DNA from: Microbulbifer agarilyticus S89 | GTDB taxonomy: Bacteria; Pseudomonadota; Gammaproteobacteria; Pseudomonadales; Cellvibrionaceae | Length of the DNA stretch: 43,436 nucleotides | Assembly (NCBI RefSeq): GCF_000220505.1 | Contig: NZ_AFPJ01000038.1 | Span: 1 to 43,436 of the forward strand | Direction: 5' to 3' | Shown: one piece after another, positions 1-9,349 of the stretch | Layout: the number at the start of each line of letters is the position of its first letter | How positions within the stretch are numbered: the stretch's first letter is position 1 | Position numbers and translations under genes: made by a program | The notes under the pieces: model-generated | What the model saw: the letters and a program-made list of their open reading frames with translations, nothing else | Told to the model about the DNA's origin: nothing | Database searches by the model: none

Positions 1-1131
1 GGAGAAGACAAACAGGGATGCAGAGCAGGCTACGGCAAAATAGGCCGCGGTTGCCGGCTCACCGGTAACGTCCGCGAGCACGCCAGCGCCGTACATGAGC
101 ACAGTTTCAACGCCGTAGGACACGGACCAGAACATGGCGAAAGTGACGGTAATTTTTGCCGGGGTCATGCCGGGTAGCTCCTGCGGCAAGGTAACCAAAG
201 CGGTCATCGGCAGGAACATGCAGAAGCCAGCCAGCGCCGCTGCGGTGTAGGCAATTAACGGATCGCGACTGGTGACCATCAGTGCGGCAAAGACCACCAG
301 CGCAAGGCCGCCGAAGCGGAGTACCGGCAGACGCAGCGGATAGCGTTTGGTGACGATAATCCCGGCCACCGTACCCACCATGCCCGCGGCAATCATTACT
401 GCGGACAGGTGATTACTGGCAACCGCAAAACCGTCGATCAGCGGGAACAGCGCGAATACCGCGATGTAGCAGAACAGCACTCCACAGTAGGCCAGCGGCA
501 ACCACCAGTTGAAGCCTTCGCGCGCGCCCTGCTTGAAGCCGTATTCTTCCTGCGGCTTGTCGCCGCCACCCGAGAGCGGGAAGTTCTCCGCGCTCAGCCA
601 CCACAGAACACCCAGCGCCAGCACCATAACCCCGTACAGCACCACAACAGACTGCCAGCTGCCGAGCCAGCTCAGTAGTGCAGTAGTGGTCAACAGGGCC
701 AGCAAGTTACCGGCATTAAACGCAGCCGCGTTGATACCGTTGATCAGCGGACGCTCTTCGGCGGAGAAGTAGTGCAGTACCACCGGGGCAAAATACACAA
801 TCGCCAGTGCGCCGCCGAGACCCAGGGCCAGACGGGACATCAGCCAGGCACCGTAACTGCCGGCAAGGGCGCCGAAGCCGCCGGCCGCGATCAGGACAAT
901 CGCAATCAAAAACGCGCGCTTGGCGCCGAGACGCATCAGCAGGGCGGCGGCAGCGAGATTGCCGATAATCTTGGCAATAGTGATGACATTGCTGCCCCAG
1001 GTTGCATTCGCGAACCCTTCCTCACCAAAGGACGACTGGATCGCCGGGGTAAGAATGGCCCCCGACACCCAGCTTGCGGCGAACAGCGCGTAGGCGCTGA
1101 ACATCAGTATTTCCAACACGTATTTTTTCAT
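1..1131 (-). CDS. MFS transporter (3' end beyond window)
   Basis: The reading frame starts at an ATG (1129-1131, protein MKKYVLEILMF...) and is still open at base 1, so about 377 N-terminal residues are visible and the C-terminus is missing. It is almost entirely hydrophobic, with roughly ten to eleven predicted membrane helices. A short basic loop with LLMRLGAKRAF after helix 2 matches the major facilitator superfamily loop 2-3 motif. A hydrophilic central loop (SGGGDKPQEEYG, around residues 185-200) separates the two six-helix halves. This is an inner-membrane secondary transporter. The substrate cannot be told from the sequence. It lies downstream of the CrbS-like sensor kinase on the same strand with a 67-bp gap, so the two may be co-transcribed. 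Confidence 0.85.
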   Translation of the reverse strand, partial: MKKYVLEILMFSAYALFAASWVSGAILTPAIQSSFGEEGFANATWGSNVITIAKIIGNLAAAALLMRLGAKRAFLIAIVLIAAGGFGALAGSYGAWLMSRLALGLGGALAIVYFAPVVLHYFSAEERPLINGINAAAFNAGNLLALLTTTALLSWLGSWQSVVVLYGVMVLALGVLWWLSAENFPLSGGGDKPQEEYGFKQGAREGFNWWLPLAYCGVLFCYIAVFALFPLIDGFAVASNHLSAVMIAAGMVGTVAGIIVTKRYPLRLPVLRFGGLALVVFAALMVTSRDPLIAYTAAALAGFCMFLPMTALVTLPQELPGMTPAKITVTFAMFWSVSYGVETVLMYGAGVLADVTGEPATAAYFAVACSASLFVFS

Positions 1132-1198
1132 CGCGGGATACCACTTTTTATTCTCGATTAAGTCACAGGTCAGACTGCGTCGGATCGCAGGGCTTTGC

Positions 1199-4100
1199 CT
1201 ATACGACCTTGGTCGCAGACTCGGCGCTGCGCGACTTTTGCCGCTGCTGCAGCAAGGCGCGCAGTGCCGCCGGGCGCAGCGGTTTCTGCAGGAACTGCCA
1301 GCCCGCGTTTTGCGCACGGGTCTTCACCGTATTGGTATTCTCTGCGGAAATGATCACGCAGGGAATGCCGCCACCCCAGCGAGACAGCAGCTCACCGGCC
1401 AGGTCGATGCCATTGTCGCCATCGTCCAGGTGGAAATCCATCAGCAGCAGATCTGGCTCGGTCGCGGCGAGCGCCTCGACGCGATTGCGCGCGCAGTGCA
1501 CCGTGCACCCCCAGCCGCTCAGCAGTGCCGCCATCGCCTCGAGGATCGAGGGCTCGTTGTCCACACACAACACCTGCAGGTTCAGCTTGGCGCCGCGCCC
1601 GGTGATCGGGGTCACGCTCGGACGGGAAGCCACGCGGGCCGTGGCGCGCGGCATACGCACGCGGAACACACTGCCACGGCCGAGGACCGAAGACAGGCTG
1701 ATAGGGCTGTTCAGCAGGCGGCACAGGCGCTCCACCGTGGCGAGGCCAAGCCCGTAACCGTGCTGGCGCGCCACGTTGTCGGAATCCTGTGAGGTAAGGC
1801 GGCAGAACTCGCGGAAGATGGCCTGCTGCTGCTCGGGGGCGATACCTTCACCGGTATCCCACACCTCCAGGGAGATGTCGGCACCGCGCTTGCGCGCCGC
1901 TACCAGCACGCCACCGCGCGCGGTGTATTTCACCGCGTTGTCCAGTAGGTTCTGCACCACCCGGCGCAGCATCTTCTCGTCGCTGTGCACCCACAGGTGG
2001 CTGCGTCGGTAACGCAGGCGAATACCGCGGCTGCCGGCGGCGACTCGCGCTTGGGCCACCGCGTCGTCGAGAATACTGTCGAGGGATACCGGCGCGAAGT
2101 TCGGGCGAATATCCCCCGCGTCCATGCGCGCAATCTGCAGCATATCGGTGATCAACTGTTCGGCGGAGGCGAGGGCGCGGTCGGCACGGGTCAGCAACTG
2201 TCGACTGTCTTCCTCCAGCGAGTGCGCGGCCAGCGCATCGATAAACAGGCGGCTGGCGTTCAGTGGCTGCACCAGGTCGTGACTGGCGGCGGCCAGGAAG
2301 CGGGTTTTACCGGCACTCGCTGCCTGCAGCTCGCGGTTCAGCTCCTGCAACTCGTCGTTGACCGTTTCCAGTTCCACGGTGCGGTGCGCTACCTTCTGCT
2401 CGAGGGAATTGCGGATCTCGGTCAGCTCACCCAGCGCGCGCTGGTAATCCGACACATCCGTATAAGTGGTAACAAAGCCGCCGCCGGGCAAGGGGTTGCC
2501 GCGGATCTCGAGCACCGTGCCGTCGGTGCGGTTACGCTGCACCCGATAGGCGGTGCCGTTGCGCAAATGCTCCACGCGCTTGCGCACATGCTCTTCCACA
2601 TCGCCGGGGCCACACTCGCCGCGGCTCGCGTTGTAGCGCACCAGCTCCGCCACCGGGCGCCCTACATAGATCATCTCGGTGGGGTACTTGAACAGTTCCA
2701 GATAACGGCGATTCCAGGCCACCAGGTTGAGATTGGCATCCACCACCGATATTCCCTGGTCGATATTATCGATGCTGCTCTGCAACAGGCCACGGCCAAA
2801 CTGATAGATCTCCGACGCCTGCTGCAGCTCCTGTGCGGTCACGTCCGGCTCACTCAGCTGGCGCACCAGGCGCTGCGCACTGGTGCTGCCGACAATACCC
2901 GCAAGAATCTTTTCCACCGCCTCGCGGTATCTGCCCGCGGCCTCTCTGGCCACCTTGCTACCGGATTCGGTCTCGGGCCCCTCCGCCAGTGGCGCCAGTG
3001 CCCGCTCTGCGGCCGCCTCGCCAACGAACCGCGCCAGCAACTGGCGCAACTGCGACTTATCCACAGGCGCTGCCTGCACCGCACCGCCACCGGGCTGCAG
3101 GTGCTCCTGTAACAGCGACACGGCCACCAGAGCGACCGCGTTCAGGCCCAACCCAAACACGCAGCTGCTGGTCAGCGCGTTCCACTCAAGCCCCAGTGCA
3201 CCGGCGATCAGATCGGCCTGCCCCAGTGCCGCGGGCAGCGCTGACATCGCCCACACCGCCGAACCCACCAGCAAACCGGTAATCACACCAGCGGCGCGCA
3301 ACTGCGGCCAGTGCCCGGGCCAGGTCACCGCGGCAACCATGGATGGCGCCAGTTGCGCCACCAGCGCCAGGGACAGCAGGCCAAAGGTGCCTAGGCTAAC
3401 CCCGGAGCCGATCAGCTCGCTCACCCCAAACGCGGCGAACATCAGCAGGCCAATAATCACCCGGCGCACCCGGCGCAGGTCGCTACCCAGCGCGACCCCG
3501 GCCGGGCGCTGCTGCAGGCGCTTCAGCCACCAGGGCACCACCATGGTGTTGGCGATCATGGTGGACAGGGCGATGGTGGCGATAATCACCATGCTGGAGC
3601 CGGCGGAAAGCCCACCGATAAAGGCCAGCAGTGCCAGCCAGGGCATACCGCTCTCCAGCGGAATGCCCAGCACATAGCGCTCTGCGTTGGCATAGCTCTC
3701 CGGCAGCCACAGCAGGCCGCCGTAACCGACCACCAATACAGCCGCCGACACCAGCGCCAGATACAGGGGAATCAAACGGCGCACGGTCTTGATGTCCCGC
3801 TCGCCGTCACTCTCGATCATCAGAATATGGAACTGCCGCGGCAGGCAGAAGATTGCCGCCATCCCCAGTACCACCACCGCGAAAAAGCCGGTATCCGCCG
3901 GGCGCGACTCCGCCAGCGCCGCTACTCGCTCACTGGACAGCGCGGCACGCGCGAGCTCCGCCGAGCCGTCAAACGCGGCCCCCACCACGAAACAGGCCAC
4001 TGCTACCAGCGCGCCGATTTTGACCAGCGCTTCGAACGCCACCGCCAGCAGCATGCCGTTGCGGTGCACACTGCTGTCGATATGTCGGGTGCCGAACAGC

Positions 4101-4627
4101 AGCGCAAACAGCCCCAGCGTCACCCCAACCACCGCGGTCACCACCGATGCACTGACACCCTGCTGCTGGTCAGCGCCGTCTGCCAATAACAGAAAGCTGT
4201 CCGCAACGGCCCTTAACTGCAGCGACAGGTAGGGGACAATGGCCACCACGGCAAGCAGTGCGATGACGGCCGCCAGCCACTGGGAGCCGCCGTACTGGGC
4301 ACTGATAAAGTCGGCGATGGATGTGGAACCCTGCCGCTTGGACAGGCGCACAAAGCGCATCAGCAGCGGTGCGCCAAAGATCAGCATCAGACTGGCGCCA
4401 ACGAAGGTCGGCGGCAGCAGCCAGCCTTCGGTCACCGCCTGCGCGGGTACGCCGAAGAACATCCAGGCACTGGTATAAGTACCGGCCAGGGCCAGCAGCA
4501 GGGGTTTGACCGGGCGAATCCGGGCAATGGACAAGCGGTCGCCCCAGAAGGCGATGGCAAACAGCAGCAGCAGATAGGACAGGCCGACGACGGCCAACAG
4601 GGTAAGGCTGAACACTTGGCGCCTCAT
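1199..4627 (-). CDS. CrbS/MxtR-like hybrid sensor histidine kinase with sodium:solute symporter domain
   Basis: This 1142-residue membrane protein has, in order: an SLC5/SSS-type transporter module with about 13 helices (residues 1-500); a linker matching the STAC-type region (about 520-600); a PAS domain (about 615-730, QGISVVDANLNLVAWN); a short coiled coil; HisKA with phospho-acceptor H783 in SHDLVQPL; an HATPase (N box DNAVKYT, G boxes DTGEGIAPE and GYGLGLATV); and a C-terminal receiver with D1064 in LLLMDFHL. Length and order match the CrbS (Vibrio) and MxtR (Pseudomonas) kinases, which control acetate and acetyl-CoA synthetase genes through a LuxR-type partner. No such partner is in the window. 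The neighbours are an MFS transporter downstream and a divergent TonB receptor. The signal sensed is unknown. The domain architecture is certain; the acetate role is inferred from the family. Confidence 0.9.
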   Translation of the reverse strand: MRRQVFSLTLLAVVGLSYLLLLFAIAFWGDRLSIARIRPVKPLLLALAGTYTSAWMFFGVPAQAVTEGWLLPPTFVGASLMLIFGAPLLMRFVRLSKRQGSTSIADFISAQYGGSQWLAAVIALLAVVAIVPYLSLQLRAVADSFLLLADGADQQQGVSASVVTAVVGVTLGLFALLFGTRHIDSSVHRNGMLLAVAFEALVKIGALVAVACFVVGAAFDGSAELARAALSSERVAALAESRPADTGFFAVVVLGMAAIFCLPRQFHILMIESDGERDIKTVRRLIPLYLALVSAAVLVVGYGGLLWLPESYANAERYVLGIPLESGMPWLALLAFIGGLSAGSSMVIIATIALSTMIANTMVVPWWLKRLQQRPAGVALGSDLRRVRRVIIGLLMFAAFGVSELIGSGVSLGTFGLLSLALVAQLAPSMVAAVTWPGHWPQLRAAGVITGLLVGSAVWAMSALPAALGQADLIAGALGLEWNALTSSCVFGLGLNAVALVAVSLLQEHLQPGGGAVQAAPVDKSQLRQLLARFVGEAAAERALAPLAEGPETESGSKVAREAAGRYREAVEKILAGIVGSTSAQRLVRQLSEPDVTAQELQQASEIYQFGRGLLQSSIDNIDQGISVVDANLNLVAWNRRYLELFKYPTEMIYVGRPVAELVRYNASRGECGPGDVEEHVRKRVEHLRNGTAYRVQRNRTDGTVLEIRGNPLPGGGFVTTYTDVSDYQRALGELTEIRNSLEQKVAHRTVELETVNDELQELNRELQAASAGKTRFLAAASHDLVQPLNASRLFIDALAAHSLEEDSRQLLTRADRALASAEQLITDMLQIARMDAGDIRPNFAPVSLDSILDDAVAQARVAAGSRGIRLRYRRSHLWVHSDEKMLRRVVQNLLDNAVKYTARGGVLVAARKRGADISLEVWDTGEGIAPEQQQAIFREFCRLTSQDSDNVARQHGYGLGLATVERLCRLLNSPISLSSVLGRGSVFRVRMPRATARVASRPSVTPITGRGAKLNLQVLCVDNEPSILEAMAALLSGWGCTVHCARNRVEALAATEPDLLLMDFHLDDGDNGIDLAGELLSRWGGGIPCVIISAENTNTVKTRAQNAGWQFLQKPLRPAALRALLQQRQKSRSAESATKVV

Positions 4628-4796
4628 TCATTATTGTGATAATGATACAGAGGGTAACCGATCGTGTGTTTTTTGTCCTGCTCCTGAAGATGTGACCCGC
4701 GTCATACCTTGGTCTAGCTGGCAGAGACCGCGCCACCCGATACAGTGCAAGTCCGTAACTTAGATAAAAACCATAAACCGGTGATCGGAGAGAGCC

Positions 4797-6956
4797 ATGC
4801 GCAATCCAAGTAAATTCAATCCTCTTGCCATGGGCGTTATGCTCGCCTGTGGCGCATCCTTCGCATATGCGGAACCTCAGCTGGAAGAAGTGACCGTAAC
4901 AGCGCAGAAGCGCGAACAGTCACTGCAGGAAGTACCGGTTGCGGTATCAGCGATCAGCGAAGCTCAGCTGATGGATAACGGCATTACCGACATGACCGAA
5001 ATCCAGAAAATGTCCCCTAACACCACCCTGCAGGTGAGCCGCGGTACCAACTCCACCCTGACCGCCTTTATTCGCGGTATTGGTCAGCAGGATCCGCTGT
5101 GGGGTTATGAGCCGGGTGTCGGCATCTACATTGACGACGTGTACATCGCGCGTCCGCAGGGCGCAGTAATGGATGTATTCGATGTTGAGCGCATCGAAGT
5201 TCTGCGCGGCCCGCAGGGTACCCTGTACGGTAAAAACACCATTGGTGGCGCGGTTAAATATGTCACCAAGAAAATGTCCGGCGACACCGAAGTGTCCATC
5301 GGCTCCTCCCTGGGCAGCTACAACCAGCGCGACCTGAAGTTCAAGGCATCCACCGCGATGACCGACAAGCTGAACATCGGTGCTGCCGTGGCGAGCTTCA
5401 ACCGCGACGGTTTTGGTGAGAACGTCCGCACCGGCCAGGATCAGTACAACAAAGATATTCTTGCTGGTCGCGTAAGCCTCGAATACACAGCGACCGATGA
5501 CCTGTTCTTCCGCTTCGCAGCCGACAAGACGATCGACGAATCTGCTTCCAAGCACGGGCATCGTTTCAACCAAGGTATTAACGGCGAAGCCGTACTGGGT
5601 AGCATCTACGATACCGAATCCAACCTGCCTTCTGACAACCGCGTAGAAACCAGCGGTATGTCCCTGACTGCAGAATGGGAAGCAACAGACAGCATCACCA
5701 TCAAGTCTGTTACCGCAAATCGTAAGGGCGAAACCGAAACCGTTATCGATTTCGACAGTGTGAACTCCGCGAGCTTTGACGTACCGGCAGTTTACGACGA
5801 CGAACAATTCTCCCAGGAATTCCAGCTGATCTGGCAGGGCGATAGCGCTGACCTGGTGAGTGGTCTCTACTACTACGACGGCACCGCAGCGGGCGGCTAC
5901 GACGCAGTACTGGATCCGATCACTGTTGCGGTAAACGGTGAAGTAGACACCAAGAGCCTGTCTGCGTACGCGCACTACAACTGGCAGTTCGCCGATCAGT
6001 GGAACCTGAACCTGGGCGGCCGTTATACCCGCGACGAAAAAGAAGCTGACGTGTACAACGCGGTTGTAGCCGGTCTGGGCAGCGAACTGTCCCATGACAA
6101 GTACTATGCAGACTCTGCTGACCCCGTTGTTTTAGCCGTGCGCACCGACTACACCAATAGCGATTCCTGGGGCGAGTTCACCCCGCGTGTAGGTCTCGAC
6201 TATCAAGTTAGCGAAGATGCAATGGTGTATGCGAGCTACAGCACCGGCTTCAAGTCCGGCGGTTTCGATATGCGTGGTGTAGCAACTGCCAACCCGCAAA
6301 CTACCGAAGGTTACGCTCCTGAGACCGTCGATACCGTAGAGTTTGGCTGGAAGCTGGATCTCCTCGACAACCGCATGCGACTCAACGGTGCCCTGTTCCG
6401 CGCAGATTACACCGACATGCAGCTGACCACCCAGCGCCTGCTGGATGACGGCACCACCGCTGGTGACGTTCTGAACGCCGGTAAGTCCCGTATTCAAGGT
6501 ATCGAACTGGAAGCCTCTCTGGCGCTGACCGATACCCTGAGTGCAAATGCCAACCTGGGCTGGGTCGATGCCGAGTTCGTCGAGTTCATCTCCGGCGGCA
6601 TGGACATCTCTGACACCCGCGACATGCAGAACACCCCGGACACCACCGCGATGGTTCAGCTGAACTGGTCTCTGCCAGTGGCCGGTGGCGAAATGGTTGT
6701 TGTACCTTCCGCGTCTTACCGCTCAGACACTCAAATTTTTGAAACTCCGAGCATCCTCGACCAGAAGGGCTACACCCTGGTTGACCTGACCGCGACTTAC
6801 TACAGCGCCGACGGCAACTGGAACCTGGGTCTGCAGGGCAAAAACCTGACCGATACCGAGTACCGTATCGCAGGCTACGACTTTGGCGGCCCGTTCCAGA
6901 CTGGCTTCTACGGCGCGCCACGCACTATCGCCCTCACAGGTAACTACAACTTCTAA
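4797..6956 (+). CDS. TonB-dependent outer-membrane receptor
   Basis: A 719-residue receptor. It has a signal peptide (cleavage near residues 25-26, FAYA|EPQ), a TonB box-like LEEVTVTAQKR, a plug domain with RGIGQQDP and VLRGPQGTLYGKNTIGG, and a 22-strand barrel ending in a C-terminal phenylalanine (TGNYNF), as outer-membrane assembly requires. The plug wording is typical of the very large proteobacterial receptor group that takes up organic substrates as well as siderophores, so the ligand cannot be named. It is divergent from the CrbS-like kinase across 169 bp and ends in a strong terminator, so it is probably a single-gene transcript. Control by the kinase pathway is possible but only inferred from proximity. 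Confidence 0.9.
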   Translation: MRNPSKFNPLAMGVMLACGASFAYAEPQLEEVTVTAQKREQSLQEVPVAVSAISEAQLMDNGITDMTEIQKMSPNTTLQVSRGTNSTLTAFIRGIGQQDPLWGYEPGVGIYIDDVYIARPQGAVMDVFDVERIEVLRGPQGTLYGKNTIGGAVKYVTKKMSGDTEVSIGSSLGSYNQRDLKFKASTAMTDKLNIGAAVASFNRDGFGENVRTGQDQYNKDILAGRVSLEYTATDDLFFRFAADKTIDESASKHGHRFNQGINGEAVLGSIYDTESNLPSDNRVETSGMSLTAEWEATDSITIKSVTANRKGETETVIDFDSVNSASFDVPAVYDDEQFSQEFQLIWQGDSADLVSGLYYYDGTAAGGYDAVLDPITVAVNGEVDTKSLSAYAHYNWQFADQWNLNLGGRYTRDEKEADVYNAVVAGLGSELSHDKYYADSADPVVLAVRTDYTNSDSWGEFTPRVGLDYQVSEDAMVYASYSTGFKSGGFDMRGVATANPQTTEGYAPETVDTVEFGWKLDLLDNRMRLNGALFRADYTDMQLTTQRLLDDGTTAGDVLNAGKSRIQGIELEASLALTDTLSANANLGWVDAEFVEFISGGMDISDTRDMQNTPDTTAMVQLNWSLPVAGGEMVVVPSASYRSDTQIFETPSILDQKGYTLVDLTATYYSADGNWNLGLQGKNLTDTEYRIAGYDFGGPFQTGFYGAPRTIALTGNYNF

Positions 6957-7022
6957 GTTTGTCTCTGACATCATCGCGAATTTGCAAAGCACGTTTCGTG
7001 CACCTTCATTGCACTTTCCCTT

Positions 7023-7045
7023 GGGGCCCACTGGGCCCCTTTTTT
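7023..7045 (+). terminator. Rho-independent terminator of the TonB receptor gene
   Basis: A perfect 7-bp stem GGGGCCC / GGGCCCC with an ACT loop is followed directly by six T. It starts 66 bp after the receptor stop codon. Confidence 0.9.
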
Positions 7046-7207
7046 GTTTCTGCCCCAGCACCCTTGTCGCTCCAGTACCACTGCCACTCCGGCGCACGAA
7101 TAATTAATTTGGCGCGCAATTTCACACTTTGGCGGAAAGCTCTTCTAATCTGAAGAAAGGTAGTGGCAGTGAAGCCGCTGCCCGAATCAAGCCATTGAGG
7201 TATCCGC

Positions 7208-7492
7208 GTGCAGAAATTCAGAAGTATTCTGCTGACGGTGGCCATTGCGACAGGAGTTGTTGCCGGTTGTACCACGACCGAGCCCAGGGAAAGTCAAGCC
7301 AACCGCGCTTTCAGTAGCGCAGTCCCACCACATCTGGAGTCTTCGCACTTTACCGTGCGCTCATCTGAGCGACGCCCCCGCCGCAGTGTTCGCGAGGCGC
7401 CCCGTTCACTCAACGTCAACGGTACTCGCTTCCGCTGCTTCGAACAGGAGCTGGATTCGAAAGTGGTGGTACGCTGCGTGCGGCAGTCTTAG
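7208..7492 (+). CDS. Small lipoprotein of unknown function
   Basis: A 94-residue protein starting at GTG (7208), preceded by GAGGT at 7197-7201. The N-terminus MQKFRSILLTVAIATGVVAGC is a lipoprotein signal with lipobox VAGC (Cys21). The mature part is short, strongly basic and serine-rich (RSSERRPRRSVREAPRS), ending in NGTRFRCFEQ...VVVRC with two cysteines that could pair. I do not recognise the family. It sits just after the TonB receptor terminator and before two further lipoprotein genes, so it appears to be an independent small envelope protein. Confidence 0.6.
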   Translation: MQKFRSILLTVAIATGVVAGCTTTEPRESQANRAFSSAVPPHLESSHFTVRSSERRPRRSVREAPRSLNVNGTRFRCFEQELDSKVVVRCVRQS

Positions 7493-7743
7493 CCCCAAAC
7501 CAGCACAAGCCCGTTCACCGCGGGCCTGGTCATCCCATGCCTTGCCATCCCATACCTGGACACTCCGTGCCCGTTCACTCCATGCCTGCTGTCACGAGAT
7601 ACAGCGGGCTTTTGTGAACCTCTCCGCCACAAGCTGTCGCGCCATTCCACTCGCTGGTGCGGTGGCCTGACTAAGCTTGAACTAACTGCACGGACGCAGC
7701 GTGGCCGACCACCGGCCTGTGACCAGAGAAAGGAACCCAGACA

Positions 7744-8217
7744 ATGAACAAACTGCTGCCAGTGTGGCTGCTCGCCGTCGCTGTCACCATTGCCGGCTGT
7801 ATGAGCATGAGTGAGAGCAGCTCGGGGCCCACCCAGAAGCCAGGCACCGTCGGTGACGTGTGCGGTGGCAAATGGGAGTTGAGCCTGCTGCGCATCAACG
7901 GCCAGGCTATTGCCATCGACCAGCCGTCTGAATTTACTTTCCTGTGTAACAGTGGCGGCGAGGCCATGGGCAAGAGCGGTATCAATACCTACCGTGGTTC
8001 AATGCACGTGACCGACAATGGCCAGATTTTGTGGGATACCGGCAGCTTTGCCTCCACCAAAATGGCCGGCCCCCCGCAGCTGATGGACCAGGAGTCCCAG
8101 TACCTCGGCGCACTGTCTCGCACCCGCCAGGCGTTTGTAAAAAGCAGCGGCGGGCGCCTGATCCTGCGCGACCCCTCCGGTGATGTGTATATCGAATACG
8201 TCAAAGCCGACTACTGA
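7744..8217 (+). CDS. META/HslJ-like lipoprotein
   Basis: A 157-residue lipoprotein with signal MNKLLPVWLLAVAVTIAGC (lipobox IAGC). The mature domain has the pattern of the META (HslJ) fold: WELSLLRINGQAI, a central SGINTYRGSMHV, then TKMAGPPQLMDQESQYLGAL and a final strand block LILRDPSGDVYIEYV. Family members are small periplasmic or outer-membrane-anchored proteins linked to heat-shock or stress resistance, but their biochemical role is unclear. The gene has a good ribosome site (AGAAAGGAA about 8 bp upstream). The next gene encodes a related but more divergent protein, which suggests an old duplication. Confidence 0.75.
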   Translation: MNKLLPVWLLAVAVTIAGCMSMSESSSGPTQKPGTVGDVCGGKWELSLLRINGQAIAIDQPSEFTFLCNSGGEAMGKSGINTYRGSMHVTDNGQILWDTGSFASTKMAGPPQLMDQESQYLGALSRTRQAFVKSSGGRLILRDPSGDVYIEYVKADY

Positions 8218-8359
8218 GGCCCGCGCACGGATTACCCGCGCGAGCCCCAGAAACGCGTTTGCATCATAGGAGTACGCTCGGGTCACAGAAACGCACCTGG
8301 GTCACAGAAGACATCACCGGTTTACGTTTAAATGGTGCAAACGGCTACGGACAGACTTG

Positions 8360-8938
8360 ATGGATTTCTTGCACCGCTCGCACTCGGGCACAGGTTCCCA
8401 ACGACTCGCTAAACAAAGCTCTTCTCAGGCCCTGCGCGCGTTCGTCGCTTCCAGTGGCTGGTGCCTGATGGCCGCACTCGCCAGCGGCTGCAGTTCCACC
8501 CCCTCAAACTCCCTGGTTAACCTCCCCAGCCACCCCGGAGAAATCTGCGATTACCAGTGGATACTGCACGGCATCAGTGTGGATGGGGAAGAACAGAAGT
8601 CCCGCCTGCTGTGGCAAAAAATGGTGCGCGACCGCCCCTACCTGACCTGCGACAAACTCGGCTTTGTGCGCGGCAGTGCCGGCTCCAACCCCTACCTCGG
8701 CAAGTTTTCCCTGGACGATGATGGCCACATTCAATGGCGCAAGTCACCGAAGATTTCGCGCATGGTGGGGCGGCGAGACAGCAGCGATCTGGAAAAAGAT
8801 TTTCTGAAAGCACTACCGCGTATCAACCGCGCCAGTGTCGAGGGCGATATGCTGACCCTGCAAGGCGACGACGGCACCCGCATCGAGTTCAAACAGACCG
8901 GCGAACTCCCCACCCCTATCCGAAAAATCTCAGAATAA
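8360..8938 (+). CDS. Putative lipoprotein related to the upstream META-like protein
   Basis: The ATG at 8360 gives 192 residues; a TTG lies immediately before it. A long N-terminal stretch ends in a lipobox-like LASGCS near residue 44, so the leader is longer than usual and the true start could lie further in. The mature part parallels the preceding lipoprotein: GEICDYQWILHGISVDG resembles GDVCGGKWELSLLRING; then YLTCDKLGFVRGSAGSNPYLGKFSLDDDGHIQW, KDFLKALPRINRASVEGDMLTLQGDDGTRIEF. The MAGP/MDQE core of the META domain is poorly kept. Probably a diverged paralogue; function unknown. Confidence 0.6.
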   Translation: MDFLHRSHSGTGSQRLAKQSSSQALRAFVASSGWCLMAALASGCSSTPSNSLVNLPSHPGEICDYQWILHGISVDGEEQKSRLLWQKMVRDRPYLTCDKLGFVRGSAGSNPYLGKFSLDDDGHIQWRKSPKISRMVGRRDSSDLEKDFLKALPRINRASVEGDMLTLQGDDGTRIEFKQTGELPTPIRKISE

Positions 8939-8942
8939 TCGA

Positions 8943-9080
8943 GCATCGCCATAAATCGTAGCGAGCGAATGGCTGGTGGTGACCGCCGCAGCGCAGCAAG
9001 CGGAGTGTACTTAAGTACATGAGCATTGTGAGCAGCGCCGGGCGCCGTCAGGCATACGCGCAGTAGATTTATGGTGATGC
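8943..9080. repeat. Palindrome-bounded intergenic element
   Basis: The outer arms GCATCGCCATAAATC (8943-8957) and GATTTATGGTGATGC (9066-9080) are inverted repeats, 15 bp with one G:T pair. Near the middle is a dyad AGTGTACTTAAGTACATGA (around 9003-9021) with a palindromic GTACTTAAGTAC core. There is no plausible reading frame. The layout resembles short mobile or extragenic palindromic elements of gammaproteobacteria. Copy number in this genome cannot be seen here. Confidence 0.55.
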
Positions 9081-9082
9081 GT

Positions 9083-9107
9083 AAAAAAGGCGGCCACCTG
9101 GGCCGCC
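9083..9107 (-). terminator. Minus-strand terminator
   Basis: A stem GGCGGCC / GGCCGCC (7 bp, 5-nt loop) is preceded on the plus strand by six A. Read on the minus strand it is a hairpin followed by six T. It would end transcripts coming from the Smr gene. Confidence 0.75.
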
Positions 9108-9159
9108 TAGTACCATTCAATAAAGGGGCAAGCGTGTAAATACCGCGCCCAGCCCCAAC

Positions 9160-9217
9160 CCTCCAACTGGAGGTACTTCCAAACTCGGAAGCAAATTGAA
9201 CCAATCAAACGATTGGT
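9160..9217 (-). other. Three tandem hairpins in the 3' region of the Smr gene
   Basis: Between the Smr stop codon and the terminator at 9083-9107 lie three consecutive small hairpins: CCTCC-AACT-GGAGG (9160-9173), CTTCC-AAACTC-GGAAG (9176-9191) and ACCAATC-AAAC-GATTGGT (9200-9217). They fall in a gene-free stretch (8939-9349) that otherwise holds only the palindromic element and the terminator. They could be a structured 3' untranslated region or a small RNA; no known RNA family is recognised. Confidence 0.35.
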
Positions 9218-9349
9218 ACGATGCAAAGAGAGAAGAACAACGAAAACACGTCAGTTGAGCGATGAAACAACTGGACAAGCCATTGAGCAATAGATTGCAC
9301 AAATCGTTTCGTTGTGGCGCTAATGTAACGAACGCAGGTGACAAACAGA

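Noticed and set aside
7245-7670. A 141-residue frame overlapping the small lipoprotein
   Set aside because: No ribosome site, no signal peptide and no motif. The overlapping GTG frame has a clear lipobox.
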